DNA of 64,000 nt. It comes from Bog-473 sp963745175. GTDB taxonomy: Bacteria > Actinomycetota > Acidimicrobiia > Acidimicrobiales > RAAP-2. The notes below the pieces were generated by a model. The model searched no databases. It was given only the letters and a program-made list of their open reading frames with translations, and was not told the DNA's origin. The DNA lies in NCBI GenBank assembly GCA_963745175.1, contig CAVUWK010000004.1, forward strand, positions 186,001 through 250,000, written 5' to 3'. Positions within the stretch are counted from its first letter, which is position 1. Each line of letters starts with the position of its first letter. Made by a program: the position numbers and the translations under genes. Below are positions 1-9,212 of this stretch, piece by piece.

Positions 1-1
1 C

Positions 2-367
2 ACGACGACGACCACGAGTACCGGCCCGACGTCGGTGACGCCCCCAACGGGGAAGACGAGCGCTGGGCTGGCGCAGACCACGCCCAGCACCGCAGCGGGG
101 AACCGGCCGAAGCCAGGTGTCACGACCACGACCGTGGCCCGCGACGCGACAACCACCACGCTGGGCGCGGGGAACACCGCTCCAACCGGCGGCGACACCC
201 ACGGATCATCGGCTGTCCACCGGTCGATCGTGGCCGCTGCCGCGTCACACCATTCGGGTGGCGGTTCCTCGAGCGACCTCCTTCCGGTCATTCTGATCGC
301 GGCCGTCGTCGCGGCCCTGGGTGGCTTCGCTCTCTTCCGATGGCGCCGTAGGCCGGCCGAAGAATGA
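2..367 (+). CDS. C-terminal end of a cell-surface protein (partial)
   Basis: The open frame runs in from the left edge, so only the last 121 or so residues are visible. They form a Thr/Ser/Pro-rich, low-complexity stalk, then one hydrophobic helix (LLPVILIAAVVAALGGFALF) and a basic tail (RWRRRPAEE). This is the usual layout of a surface domain on a wall-spanning stalk with a C-terminal membrane anchor. The stop overlaps the ecfT start as ATGA, so it is probably translated with the ECF importer. Surface proteins of the transcobalamin-like/DUF4430 kind occur beside such importers, which would fit the cobalamin-binding gene downstream, but that domain lies outside the window. No function is visible in the part present. 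Confidence 0.6.
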   Translation, partial: TTTTTSTGPTSVTPPTGKTSAGLAQTTPSTAAGNRPKPGVTTTTVARDATTTTLGAGNTAPTGGDTHGSSAVHRSIVAAAASHHSGGGSSSDLLPVILIAAVVAALGGFALFRWRRRPAEE

Positions 368-1554
368 CACGGGCCGCCACTCCCCGGCGCCGATCCCTTC
401 ACCCGGTGGCGTGGTGGTTGTGGGCGGCCGGCTTGGCGATCTGCGCCATGAGAACGAACAACCCGTTCCTGCTGGCGCTCATCGGAGCCGTCGCCTGCGT
501 GGTCGTGTCGCTCCGTCGGAGCAGCGCGCCGTGGTCGCGTTCCATCGCGTTCTTTCTCCGCATCGGGGTGCTGGTGATCTTCATCAGGGTTGTGATCGAG
601 ATCCTCTTTGGTCAACGCGGTGTACCCGGACACGTGCTCTTCACCTTGCCGCGCGTGCCGCTGCCGGCATGGGCGGCCGCAGTGAGCATCGGTGGTCCCG
701 TCACCCTGGAGTCCGTCCTCATCGCTTTCGTAGAGGGATTACAGATTGCCGTGATCCTGATCTGCTTCGGTGCCGCCAACTCGTTGGCCAGTCCCTACCG
801 GCTGCTGCGGTCCCTCCCAGCGGTGCTGTACGAGACCGGGGTGGCGGTCACCGTCGCGCTCTCCTTTACTCCGGAACTGGTCCAATCGATTGGAATCGTG
901 CGTCAGGCCCGCCGCCAGCGTGGGATCCCGACCAGGGGCCTGCGCGGCATGCGCGGCGTGGCGGTCCCAGTGCTGGAGAGCGCGCTGGACCGGTCACTGC
1001 AGCTCGCAACCAGCATGGACGCTCGAGGCTATGGACGGAGGATCGCGCTCGGGAAGGCATCACGCGGCCTCGCCAGCGGAGCCACCGTCGGCGGATTGTT
1101 GCTGGTGGCGGTCGGGCTCTACGGCGTCATCGATTCCGGCTCCCTCTTCGGGCTGGGTCTGCCTGTCCTGGCGGTCGCCGCCGTCCTGTGCGGGATCGGT
1201 CTCGCCCTCGGCGGGCGGCGCTCCGCCCGCTCGCGCTACCGACCCGACCCGTGGCGCGGGCCCGAGTGGGTCGTGGCGGGCTCCGGCCTCGTGGCGCTGC
1301 TGACGATGGCGGTCGCCCGTGCACTCGACCTGCCCGGACTCACGGTCTCGTTCTCCCCTCTGGCCTTCCCGAGCATCCCCCTGCTCCCCGTTGTGGGGAT
1401 TCTTCTCGCTCTGCTTCCGGCCGTCGCCGCGCCGAACCCGGCCGCGCCTCCGCCCGCGTCGGTCCCCGACGCTTCCCGGGAAGGCAAGGCAGGGCCGGCG
1501 ACCGTGCAGCGACGCCGTCAGGTCCCGTCGGATCTCTCGGGAGTGTCGACATGA
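364..1554 (+). CDS. ecfT: ECF transporter transmembrane component EcfT
   Basis: A 396-residue membrane protein with several hydrophobic helices in the N-terminal 180 residues and again after residue 235. It carries the two cytoplasmic coupling motifs of EcfT: RRQRG near residues 183-187 and MDARGYG near 218-224, the Ala-Arg-Gly motif that docks in the ATPase groove. EcfT links the ATPases to the substrate-binding S component in group II ECF vitamin importers. The start overlaps the upstream stop by 4 nt and its own stop overlaps ecfA by 4 nt, indicating one translationally coupled operon. The Pro/Ala-rich last 45 residues are longer than usual. Confidence 0.9.
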   Translation: MTRAATPRRRSLHPVAWWLWAAGLAICAMRTNNPFLLALIGAVACVVVSLRRSSAPWSRSIAFFLRIGVLVIFIRVVIEILFGQRGVPGHVLFTLPRVPLPAWAAAVSIGGPVTLESVLIAFVEGLQIAVILICFGAANSLASPYRLLRSLPAVLYETGVAVTVALSFTPELVQSIGIVRQARRQRGIPTRGLRGMRGVAVPVLESALDRSLQLATSMDARGYGRRIALGKASRGLASGATVGGLLLVAVGLYGVIDSGSLFGLGLPVLAVAAVLCGIGLALGGRRSARSRYRPDPWRGPEWVVAGSGLVALLTMAVARALDLPGLTVSFSPLAFPSIPLLPVVGILLALLPAVAAPNPAAPPPASVPDASREGKAGPATVQRRRQVPSDLSGVST

Positions 1555-3182
1555 TTGCCTTCGACCAGGTGTCCTTCACGTACACCGACGCCGTGCTGCC
1601 GACTCTGCACCGGGTCACCCTCGATATTCCAGAAGGTGAGCTCTGCGTGGTGGTGGGGGAGACGGGGACCGGGAAGTCGACGTTGCTGCGCGCCATCAAC
1701 GGACTGGTACCGCACTTCAGCGGCGGGACCCTGGCCGGAACGGTCACCGTCGACGGGAGGACGACCAAGGACAATCGACCGCGCGATCTGGCGGACGTCG
1801 TGGGCTTCGTCGGCCAGAATCCGCTGGCCAGCTTTGTGACCGAGACCGTCGAGGACGAGCTGGCTTACACCATGGAGAACCTCGGCGTGCCCTCCGATGC
1901 CATGCGCCGCCGGGTGGAGGATGCCGTCGATCTGCTCGGCCTGCAGGATCTGCGCGACCGCTCGCTGCGCGCGCTGTCAGGAGGGCAACAACAACGAGTG
2001 GCGATCGGGGCCGTGCTCACCGCGTCACCTCGGTTGCTCGTGCTCGACGAGCCGACGTCAGCCCTCGATCCGGCAGCCGCCGAAGAGGTGCTGAGCACCC
2101 TGGCCCGACTCGTGCACGACCTCGGTCTGACCGTGGTCATGGCCGAGCACCGACTCGAGCGCGTCGTGCCATTCGCTGACCGGATCATCCTCGTTCCGGG
2201 CGGCGGTGAAGCACTCGTCGAAGGTTCGCCCGAGACGGTGATGCGGACATCGTCGGTTGCGCCGCCGCTGGTCGAGCTCGGCCGGCTGGTCGGGTGGGAT
2301 CCGCTGCCCCTGTCGGTACGCGACGCCCGGCGGAAGGCGGCGCCCCTGCGTGAACGTCTGGCGCCGCTCTCGCCACCGCGTCCGAGCATCGTTGGCGTTG
2401 CCGCGGCAGAGCGTGTCGAGGCCGCCGTGCTCCGCAAGCTGTCCGTGTCGTACGGGCCTGTGGTGGCGCTCGACGGTGTCGACCTTTCGATCAGGGGTGG
2501 CGAAGTCCTCGTGCTCATGGGAAGGAATGGCTCGGGCAAGTCGACACTGCTCAACACGCTCTCGGGGGCACGGCGGCCGACCCGTGGCACCGTCGTCGTG
2601 GGCGGCCGGGACCCCCAGTCGTTCCACTCAGCCGAGTTGGTCCGTCAGGTGGGGCTGGTCCCGCAAGACCCGGGGCTCCTTCTCTACGGCGAGAGCGTCC
2701 AAGCGGAATGCCGAACGGCGGACAAGGTGTCCTCCCTGCCGGAGGGGACGACCTCCCGCACGCTCGAGCGGGTGCTGCCCGGCGTCCCCGCCGATCGCCA
2801 CCCCCGCGATCTCTCGGAAGGCCAACGCCTCGCCCTGGCCCTCGCCCTCGTCGTGGCCCCCGCTCCGGCTCTCCTCCTGCTCGACGAGCCCACGAGGGGC
2901 CTGGACTACCCGAGCAAGGAGCGTCTCATTGCGGTCTTGCGCGATCTGGTCCGTGCTGAGCACGCCATTGTGCTGGCGACCCACGATGTGGAACTCGCGG
3001 CGCGCGTGGCCGACCGGGCCGTCGTCCTGGCCGACGGCCAGATCATCACCGACGGCCCGGCCCGCCAGGTGGTCTGCCATTCCCCGATCTTCGCTCCCCA
3101 GGTGGCCAAGGTGCTGGCCCCCGAGGAATGGTTGACGGTGGACGAGGTGCGGCGAGCCCTCGAAGAACCGGTGCGGGCATGA
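1551..3182 (+). CDS. ecfA: ECF transporter ATPase, two fused ABC domains
   Basis: 543 residues containing two complete ABC ATPase domains in one chain, equivalent to separate EcfA1 and EcfA2. Domain 1 has Walker A GETGTGKST (about 36-44), signature LSGGQQQR (about 142) and Walker B LVLDEPTSALD (about 163). Domain 2 has Walker A GRNGSGKST (about 324), signature LSEGQ (about 422) and LLLLDEPTRGLD (about 441). The ATG at 1551 overlaps the ecfT stop. A much longer upstream in-frame extension is rejected because it only reads through ecfT in the wrong frame. It energises the importer made by the neighbouring genes. All catalytic motifs look intact. Confidence 0.92.
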   Translation: MIAFDQVSFTYTDAVLPTLHRVTLDIPEGELCVVVGETGTGKSTLLRAINGLVPHFSGGTLAGTVTVDGRTTKDNRPRDLADVVGFVGQNPLASFVTETVEDELAYTMENLGVPSDAMRRRVEDAVDLLGLQDLRDRSLRALSGGQQQRVAIGAVLTASPRLLVLDEPTSALDPAAAEEVLSTLARLVHDLGLTVVMAEHRLERVVPFADRIILVPGGGEALVEGSPETVMRTSSVAPPLVELGRLVGWDPLPLSVRDARRKAAPLRERLAPLSPPRPSIVGVAAAERVEAAVLRKLSVSYGPVVALDGVDLSIRGGEVLVLMGRNGSGKSTLLNTLSGARRPTRGTVVVGGRDPQSFHSAELVRQVGLVPQDPGLLLYGESVQAECRTADKVSSLPEGTTSRTLERVLPGVPADRHPRDLSEGQRLALALALVVAPAPALLLLDEPTRGLDYPSKERLIAVLRDLVRAEHAIVLATHDVELAARVADRAVVLADGQIITDGPARQVVCHSPIFAPQVAKVLAPEEWLTVDEVRRALEEPVRA

Positions 3183-4018
3183 CCGTCTCGGTCCCGCCGG
3201 CGCAGCGTCCCGACCACCGGCCCCCGCCGGCCATCCGCGTCGGCTCCCGTTCCTCATTCCTCCTCCTGCTGACGACGGTCTTCGGTGTGGCTGCGTTCGC
3301 CTGGCCTCTGTTGATCCATCAATCCGCAGGCCCGAACTCCGCCCACAGCGGTGACGCACCTTGGATCTTCGTCGGCCTCATCCCGCTCCTCCTAGCCATC
3401 GTCATCGCCGAGCTCTCGGAAGGGGCGATCGACGCGAAGGCGGTGGCACTCCTCGGGATCCTCGCCGCGTGCTTCGCGGCGCTTCGGGTGCCCAGCCCCG
3501 GCATCAACGGCTTCGAGCCAGAGTGGTTTCTCCTCATTCTCTCCGCGCGCGTCTTCGGGCGGGGTTTCGGGTTCGTCCTGGGTGCCGTGGCGTTCTTCGC
3601 TTCGGCACTGATCACCGGTGGCGTGGGACCATGGTTGCCGTTCCAGATGTTGGCGGCCGGGTGGGTCGGCTTCGGTGCCGGATGCCTGCCCCCGATGCGG
3701 GGTTTCCCGGAACGACTGATGCTTGCCTGCTACGGGGTCCTCTCGGCCCTGGTCTATGGGCTTCTCACCAATTTCTGGTTCTGGCCGTTCGTCGGTGGGA
3801 CCACGACGACCTACTCGTTCGTTCCCGGCCTCGGTACCGTTGCCAACCTGCACCGGTTCCTGCTCTTCGACCTGACCACCTCCATGGGTTTCGATCTCAC
3901 CCGCGCGGTCACCTGTGCCGTCATGGTCCTCGTGCTCGGCCGGCCGGTCCTCGCGGCACTGCGTCGTGCCTCGCGCCGGGCCGCCTTCGAACCGCAGATC
4001 GACTTCACCGAGCCATGA
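3179..4018 (+). CDS. ECF transporter substrate-binding S component
   Basis: 279-residue multi-pass membrane protein, start ATG overlapping the ecfA stop. After a Pro-rich N-terminus it has about six hydrophobic segments. The central part contains RVFGRGFGFVLGAV and GGVGPWLPFQMLAAGWVGFG, a glycine/tryptophan pattern typical of S components annotated as ECF transporter S component. The substrate cannot be read from sequence. The next gene, 7 nt downstream, encodes a cobalamin-binding-type protein, so a corrinoid is the best guess. A different vitamin is possible if the last gene is only a neighbour. Confidence 0.8.
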   Translation: MTVSVPPAQRPDHRPPPAIRVGSRSSFLLLLTTVFGVAAFAWPLLIHQSAGPNSAHSGDAPWIFVGLIPLLLAIVIAELSEGAIDAKAVALLGILAACFAALRVPSPGINGFEPEWFLLILSARVFGRGFGFVLGAVAFFASALITGGVGPWLPFQMLAAGWVGFGAGCLPPMRGFPERLMLACYGVLSALVYGLLTNFWFWPFVGGTTTTYSFVPGLGTVANLHRFLLFDLTTSMGFDLTRAVTCAVMVLVLGRPVLAALRRASRRAAFEPQIDFTEP

Positions 4019-4025
4019 TGGACTG

Positions 4026-4922
4026 GTGAAAATCGTCTCGTTGCTGCCGTCGGCTACGGAGATCGTGTATGCGCTGGATCTCGGCGAGCACCTCCGCGGG
4101 GTGAGCTTCGAATGCGACTACCCAGAAAAGGCCCGGTCGGTGCCAATCGTGTCGGGGACGGTCCTTCCCACCGATGGCTCGCTGAGTGCGCAGGAGATCG
4201 ACGCTGCGGTCAGCGCGCGGGTGGCGGCGGGAGAGTCCATCTACACACTGGACGATGCTCGAATTCGCGAAATCGATCCCGACTTGATCCTGGCTCAGGA
4301 CCTGTGCCAAGTCTGCGCCGTTCCGTCTGGTGCGGTCGAAGAGGCGCTCGATGTCATCGGGTGCCACGCTCAAGTGGTCTCGCTCGACCCCGGTCGGCTC
4401 GAGGATGTGATCAATTGCGTCGGCCGGGTGGGGGCCGCCACCGGCACCGGAGCGCAGGCCGACGCGCTCATGGAGAGCTTGCGAGCGCGGATTGACGCGG
4501 TGCGTCGACGCGTCGCGGGACGAGCCCGCCCCCGGGTGCTCGTCCTGGAGTGGTCCGAACCGCCTTTCAACGCCGGACATTGGGTTCCTGATCAGGTCGA
4601 GGCGGCGGGCGGAGTACCGGTGTTGGCCGCTGCCGGGGTCCGGTCGCGGCGGCTCAGCTGGGATGAGATTTCGGGCGAACAGGTCGACGTGACGATCTTC
4701 ATGCCGTGCGGCTTCGACCTGGAGGGAGCCGTCGCACAGGCCCCCGTGCTCCTCGCCCGTCCCGAGGCAGGAGACCTCGGCCGAATCTTCGCCGTCGACG
4801 CCAACGCCTACTTCTCCCGTCCCGGTCCCCGGGTGGTCGACGGCGTGGAGCTGATGAGGCAATTGCTTCACGACGACACGTCTGCGACCGACCCTCCCGG
4901 GGCGCAACTCCTGCGTTCCTGA
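4026..4922 (+). CDS. Cobalamin-binding protein, BtuF-like, without signal peptide
   Basis: 298 residues starting at GTG 4026. The N-terminus KIVSLLPSATEIVYALDLGE, followed by GVSFECDYPEKA, is the hallmark of the cytosolic COG0614 cobalamin-binding family common in actinobacteria. There is no signal peptide or lipobox, so it is probably not a classical periplasmic receptor. The middle holds DPDLILAQDLCQVCAV and the C-terminal lobe ends in an AVDANAYFSRPGPR-type motif. The gene lies 7 nt after the S component and closes the ECF operon. It may accept or store the corrinoid inside the cell; that role is inferred from position and family. Confidence 0.8.
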   Translation: MKIVSLLPSATEIVYALDLGEHLRGVSFECDYPEKARSVPIVSGTVLPTDGSLSAQEIDAAVSARVAAGESIYTLDDARIREIDPDLILAQDLCQVCAVPSGAVEEALDVIGCHAQVVSLDPGRLEDVINCVGRVGAATGTGAQADALMESLRARIDAVRRRVAGRARPRVLVLEWSEPPFNAGHWVPDQVEAAGGVPVLAAAGVRSRRLSWDEISGEQVDVTIFMPCGFDLEGAVAQAPVLLARPEAGDLGRIFAVDANAYFSRPGPRVVDGVELMRQLLHDDTSATDPPGAQLLRS

Positions 4923-5056
4923 AGCGCTCCGCTCGTCCCGCCCAACCTCAGATCGGTCCCGTCGCTATATTTGTCCCTGTCGCGGCCGGATGGATTGGGC
5001 CGTAGGGGGAACGCCTGATGAAAGCTCGCCGAAACACTCGAGAAGGAGCGTCCTGA

Positions 5057-6988
5057 ATGGTGTCGTCTCCTCAATCGACCGCGACGCCCCAGCGCACCGT
5101 TGCCGCGACGCTGCACGTCAATCGGCGCACCCTGCAATGCGCTCTCGGTGTGCTCTGGATCCTCGACGGACTCCTGAAATTCCAGCCCAATCTCTTCAAG
5201 CCCTCGTTCGTCCCTGATCTCATCAGTCCGATGGCGGCGGGGCAGCCATTTCTGATCGGCTCGACCATCAGTCACGTGGCCAACTTTCTCTCCCATGAGG
5301 CCACCATGTGGGTAGCAGTCTTCGGCCTCATAGAAATCGCCGTCGGTGTGGGATTGCTCTTCCGCCGTTCCGTGAAACCCGCGCTTGTGGCTTCGTTCAT
5401 CTGGGGCGCGGGGATCTACCTCTTCGGCGAGGGCTTCGGCATGGTCTTCACCGGACATACCTCCCCATTACAGGGTGCTCCCGGTGCGGTGTGCTTCTAC
5501 ATCCTTCTCGGTCTCCTGGTGTGGCCCAAGTCCGATCAGGACAGCAGCGGCGTTCGCACGGGTCCGCAATCCTCCGCGGCAGCCCGCGGCCTGTTCGGCG
5601 GAACCGGTGCCCTGTTGGTCTGGGCCGGCATCTGGAGCTTCGAGGCGATCATCTGGCTCTTTCCGTTCAATCGCACAGGCAACGCCGTCACCAACCAGAT
5701 GGCGGACACTGCGAACGGCGAACCCGGCTGGTACGCGCATTTCCTCAATTCGTTTGGTCACGCGTTCGTCGGTGCCGGCCTTTGGGTGGCCGTGATTCTC
5801 GCCGCGGTGTCCATGGTCGTCGGCCTCGGTCCCCTCGTCTCGAAGCGGCCTCAGATCTACATCGGGCTCGGCATCGCTCTGGCGTTGCTCTACTGGGTCA
5901 CCGGAGAGGGATTGGGCGCGCTGCTCACCTTTGGCGGGACGGACCCAAGCAACGGGCCTCTCCTCGCGCTCATCGGGCTGTCCGTCCTTCCTCTGGTGCC
6001 CGAACCCGCGAACGAACCGACCCTGGCGGCCCAATTCCTGGCGACGAATCCGCTCGGCGCACTCAGCTCGGTGCTGGCCATCATTCTGATCCCCTCCGCG
6101 GTGGCGATCGTCCCCGCGACGGCGGCTGCATCGGCCTCTGCTGCGGCATCGACATCGTCGCACTCGTCGATGTCGGGCATGTCCATGTCGGGTTCGGGCT
6201 CCGGCATGACAGGGATGTCGACGTCACCGGTGGGAAAGCATTCGACCAAGAGCGGTCACGCCGCCCCCATGAACATGGCCGGCATGGCGGGTCTTGGCGT
6301 CACCGATCCACACTGGAAGTACACCGGCCCTCCACTGCCTCCCGCCGAGGTGGCGGACCTGACAACCGTTTCAGCGGAAACAGATCAGGGTCACAAGATG
6401 CAAACGCCGAACTGTGACGCGACCCCAACCTCGGACCAGGTGCTGGGGGCGACGGAGTACGTGCAGGCGACGTCGGCTGCGGTTGCCAAGTACAAGGACC
6501 TGAGCACAGCAAAGGCTGCCGGGTACTTTCCGATCACGAATCCCAACTATCCCGTCGTGCACTATCTCAACCCGTCCTACATGAACATGAAGGACCTCAT
6601 GAATCCGAACACCGTGGACTCCTTGGTGTACGCGACTACACCGTACGGCCCCGTGCTGGTGGCGGCCATGTACCTGATGCCCGGCCAAGGGAGCGGCCCG
6701 ATGCCGTATGGCTGTTTGGTCCAGTGGCACCAGCACACCAACCTCTGTACGTCAGCGGTGACACATCTCATCGACGGTTTCACGCCGTGCCCGCCGGGCA
6801 CGTATCACTACGGGTCGACTCCGATGATGACGCATGTCTGGCAAGTTCCGGTGGCCGGTGGACCCCTGGCCATCGATCCTTCGGACCTCCAGGTTGTCGA
6901 AGCAGCCGTAATGGCCCAACAGCGCGGACTTGCACCCACGGCGACCGGAGCCCTTCCCGGTTCGACCGCCGCCCCTGCAGAGGGATAA
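5057..6988 (+). CDS. Multi-pass membrane protein with Met/His-rich extracytoplasmic domain
   Basis: 643 residues, with AGAAGGAG 9 nt before the ATG. Residues 1-350 hold roughly eight to ten hydrophobic helices in two blocks; the first resembles DoxX-like proteins. Residues about 365-420 are rich in Ser, Met, Gly and His (SMSGMSMSGSGSGMTGMS, then MNMAGMAG), a composition seen in copper-handling proteins. A folded C-terminal domain follows (about 440-640) with conserved-looking Cys, His and Trp (MPYGCLVQWHQHTNLC, HVWQVPV). Metal binding is inferred from composition only. It stands upstream of, and probably works with, the Tat-exported protein and the DUF4331 protein. I do not recognise a characterised family for the whole chain. 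Confidence 0.75.
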   Translation: MVSSPQSTATPQRTVAATLHVNRRTLQCALGVLWILDGLLKFQPNLFKPSFVPDLISPMAAGQPFLIGSTISHVANFLSHEATMWVAVFGLIEIAVGVGLLFRRSVKPALVASFIWGAGIYLFGEGFGMVFTGHTSPLQGAPGAVCFYILLGLLVWPKSDQDSSGVRTGPQSSAAARGLFGGTGALLVWAGIWSFEAIIWLFPFNRTGNAVTNQMADTANGEPGWYAHFLNSFGHAFVGAGLWVAVILAAVSMVVGLGPLVSKRPQIYIGLGIALALLYWVTGEGLGALLTFGGTDPSNGPLLALIGLSVLPLVPEPANEPTLAAQFLATNPLGALSSVLAIILIPSAVAIVPATAAASASAAASTSSHSSMSGMSMSGSGSGMTGMSTSPVGKHSTKSGHAAPMNMAGMAGLGVTDPHWKYTGPPLPPAEVADLTTVSAETDQGHKMQTPNCDATPTSDQVLGATEYVQATSAAVAKYKDLSTAKAAGYFPITNPNYPVVHYLNPSYMNMKDLMNPNTVDSLVYATTPYGPVLVAAMYLMPGQGSGPMPYGCLVQWHQHTNLCTSAVTHLIDGFTPCPPGTYHYGSTPMMTHVWQVPVAGGPLAIDPSDLQVVEAAVMAQQRGLAPTATGALPGSTAAPAEG

Positions 6989-7351
6989 ACCGGCCGGAGC
7001 AAGTGCATTGGGCCAGTCCGGCTCGAGCGGCACTGTGGTAGTCGGTCGCAGCGGCCCGTCGTTTCAACGCCGTTCTCATCAAGGAACTCGGGGCTGTCGG
7101 TCCGGGCGCTCCCAGGCCAAGAATTTTCTTTTGGATTTCTGACATACGCGTGCTGCGGCGCTCCGAACCCCTTTTCAGGGAACGGAGATTGGGATGCAGG
7201 CACCAGTCACGAAAACGACGGCGACCGGGAGGGCGCGCTGCCCGGGGCACACCCCACCGGACCGCGAGCCGTGCGGGAGCCGACCTGGGTCTCGCCGGCC
7301 TGTCCCTCCCATGCCCATCGGACGAGGGCGGGATCCAAGGAAGGACACACC
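6989..7351 (+). other. Gap between the membrane protein and the Tat-exported protein
   Basis: About 360 nt without a convincing gene on either strand; the open frames here have no family-like content. A relatively AT-rich stretch near 7118-7145 is unusual for this contig and could hold a promoter. The last part carries the ribosome-binding sequence AAGGAAGG just before the ATG at 7352. Confidence 0.4.
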
Positions 7352-7651
7352 ATGTCAGAGATGAAACGCCGCGACTTCTTGAAGAGCGGAACCATGGCGG
7401 TGGCCGCGGCTGGAGTCGCCGCCACGGTGCCGATCGTGCCCGCCATTGTCAATGTCGTCGACACCGAGGGGCCTGAGGCTGACTCGGCGGTGGCCGCGAA
7501 TACCTCGGAAGTTGCCGTGAACTCGGCGCAACCGCTCGTCGTCCGCGTCAACGATCTCGCGTCGGGATCAATGCAGATGTTCTTCGGAACACGAGAAGTG
7601 ACCTATACCGACCCCCAGCTCGCGGCGCGCCTCTTCCGAGCGGCCCAGTGA
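7352..7651 (+). CDS. Small Tat-signal protein of unknown function
   Basis: 99 residues, start ATG 7352 after AAGGAAGGACACACC. The N-terminus MKRRDFLKSG is a near-perfect twin-arginine motif (RRDFLK), followed by an Ala/Val-rich hydrophobic stretch to about residue 35, so the protein is exported folded by the Tat system. The mature part is only about 60 residues and ends TDPQLAARLFRAAQ. No cysteines or obvious cofactor ligands are visible. It sits 72 nt before the DUF4331 gene and is probably cotranscribed with it. It could be a small partner or a subunit exported together with another protein; no family is recognised. Confidence 0.75.
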   Translation: MSEMKRRDFLKSGTMAVAAAGVAATVPIVPAIVNVVDTEGPEADSAVAANTSEVAVNSAQPLVVRVNDLASGSMQMFFGTREVTYTDPQLAARLFRAAQ

Positions 7652-7723
7652 GGTCTCACCTCACGACACTTTCCCACTCATCACACGAACATCGACAATC
7701 AAAAAAAGGAACCGAGGTTAGTC

Positions 7724-9208
7724 ATGTCATCCCATCGTGAAGCCCCCGAAATCTCCAAGGACCCCGTGGCCGACAGTACCGACCTGTACGCCTTCGTCAG
7801 CCCCGATGCCCCGAGCACCGTGACGCTGATTGCCAACTACCTACCGCTGGAAGGACCGGCGGCAGGACCCAACTTCTATGAGTTCGGCAATGATGTGCTC
7901 TACGAGATCCTCGTCGACAATGACGGGGACGGCAAGCCCAACATCTCGTTCCAGTTCCTGTTCGAAACAACGATCCGGAACACGAACACCTTTCTCTACA
8001 ACACGGGTCCGATTCTGTCGCTCACGAGCACGAGCTGGAATCGGGTGCAGACCTACAGCCTGCAGCGGGTCGACTATCCGAGTGGGCGTACGACGGTGCT
8101 CGGGACCAATCTTCCGTGTCCTCCCTGCAATGTGGGCCAACTCTCCACGCCCAACTACGAGTCCGCGCTGGGAATACCGGCCATCCAACATGTCGGCAAC
8201 GGAATCATGGCCTTCGCCGGTCAAAGGGCTGAGGGCTTCTACGTCGATCTGGGTTCCATCTTCGACCTTGCAACCCTGCGACCCTTCCAGGAGGACCACG
8301 CCACGTTCGGCGTCACCGCCGGGCCGTTGTCCGCCATGGCCGGCGTCAACTCGACCAATACCCTGAATGTCCACACCTTGGCCCTGCAGATCCCGAAGAA
8401 TCAACTGACCGCAGGGGCCATCAACCCGACCGACGCCTCGAAGCAGAGCTCGGTCATCGGGGTGTGGACGGCCGCCAGTCGCCGGAAGGTCAAGTTCAAC
8501 GAGAAGTTCCTCGGCCAGCCTTTTGAAGCCGGGCCATGGACGCAGGTCTCGCGGCTCGGGAACCCGCTCTTCAACGAGGTCGTCGTCCCCATGTCACTGA
8601 AGGACTTCTGGAACTCCAGCGAGCCCGTCCATGACAGCCAATTCGCAAAGTTCGTTTCAAACCCGGAGTTGGCGAACTTGCTGCCGAGCCTCTACACGCC
8701 GCCGACGGCGCCCGACCCGACCAAGGGAGCATTCCCCGTGCTCTTCTCGTACAACAACAGCGGAACTCCCAATAGGGTCGACCTTCTGGCGATCCTTCTG
8801 ACCGGGATACCGGCGGGGACGTTATCCGCGGCACCGACGTTCCAGAACTTCACCGGGACGACCCAGGCCGACCTGCTTCGGCTGAACATGGCGATCGGTC
8901 CCTCGTCCGGGCCCAACACGCTGGGGTTGCTGGCCGGCGACGCGGCCGGTTTCCCGAACGGCCGGCGCGTCTTCGATGATGTGGTGACGATCGAGCTTCG
9001 CTGCTTCGCCGGTGTGCTGGCCCCTGGCATCGTGCCCGGTTTCCCCAAAGCCGCGGACGGCGCGGCGGGGGCCATCTTCGACCTCGCACCCCAGGGGACC
9101 CCCCCGGGCGCCGACACGACCCTGGGTGGCACCGAGAACTACCTGCCCAACTTCCCGTATCTGGGCGTTCCCCACAGCGGGTACAACGCACCCAGCGTCG
9201 CTTCGTAA
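7724..9208 (+). CDS. DUF4331 family protein
   Basis: 494 residues. The opening SSHREAPEISKDPVADSTDL and the following LYAFVSPD and YEILVDNDGDGKPNISFQF are diagnostic of the DUF4331 family. The ATG follows AAAAAAAGGAACCGAGG. The Asp/Asn-rich DNDGDGKPN segment (about residues 64-72) looks like a calcium-binding loop. There is no classical signal peptide at the N-terminus, although many relatives are secreted; export, if any, could depend on the Tat-signal protein encoded just upstream. The C-terminal third has GRRVFDDVVTIELR, another family-typical stretch. Biochemical function is unknown for the family. Confidence 0.88.
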   Translation: MSSHREAPEISKDPVADSTDLYAFVSPDAPSTVTLIANYLPLEGPAAGPNFYEFGNDVLYEILVDNDGDGKPNISFQFLFETTIRNTNTFLYNTGPILSLTSTSWNRVQTYSLQRVDYPSGRTTVLGTNLPCPPCNVGQLSTPNYESALGIPAIQHVGNGIMAFAGQRAEGFYVDLGSIFDLATLRPFQEDHATFGVTAGPLSAMAGVNSTNTLNVHTLALQIPKNQLTAGAINPTDASKQSSVIGVWTAASRRKVKFNEKFLGQPFEAGPWTQVSRLGNPLFNEVVVPMSLKDFWNSSEPVHDSQFAKFVSNPELANLLPSLYTPPTAPDPTKGAFPVLFSYNNSGTPNRVDLLAILLTGIPAGTLSAAPTFQNFTGTTQADLLRLNMAIGPSSGPNTLGLLAGDAAGFPNGRRVFDDVVTIELRCFAGVLAPGIVPGFPKAADGAAGAIFDLAPQGTPPGADTTLGGTENYLPNFPYLGVPHSGYNAPSVAS

Positions 9209-9212
9209 CGAC

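Noticed and set aside
321..1550. A long in-frame extension upstream of ecfA
   Set aside because: It reads through ecfT in a wrong frame, is Arg/Pro/Gly-rich and has no domain; ATG 1551 with a 4-nt overlap is the true start.
4960..4975. TATATT as a promoter -10 element before the Met/His-rich membrane protein
   Set aside because: No matching -35 sequence at the right distance; too weak to list.
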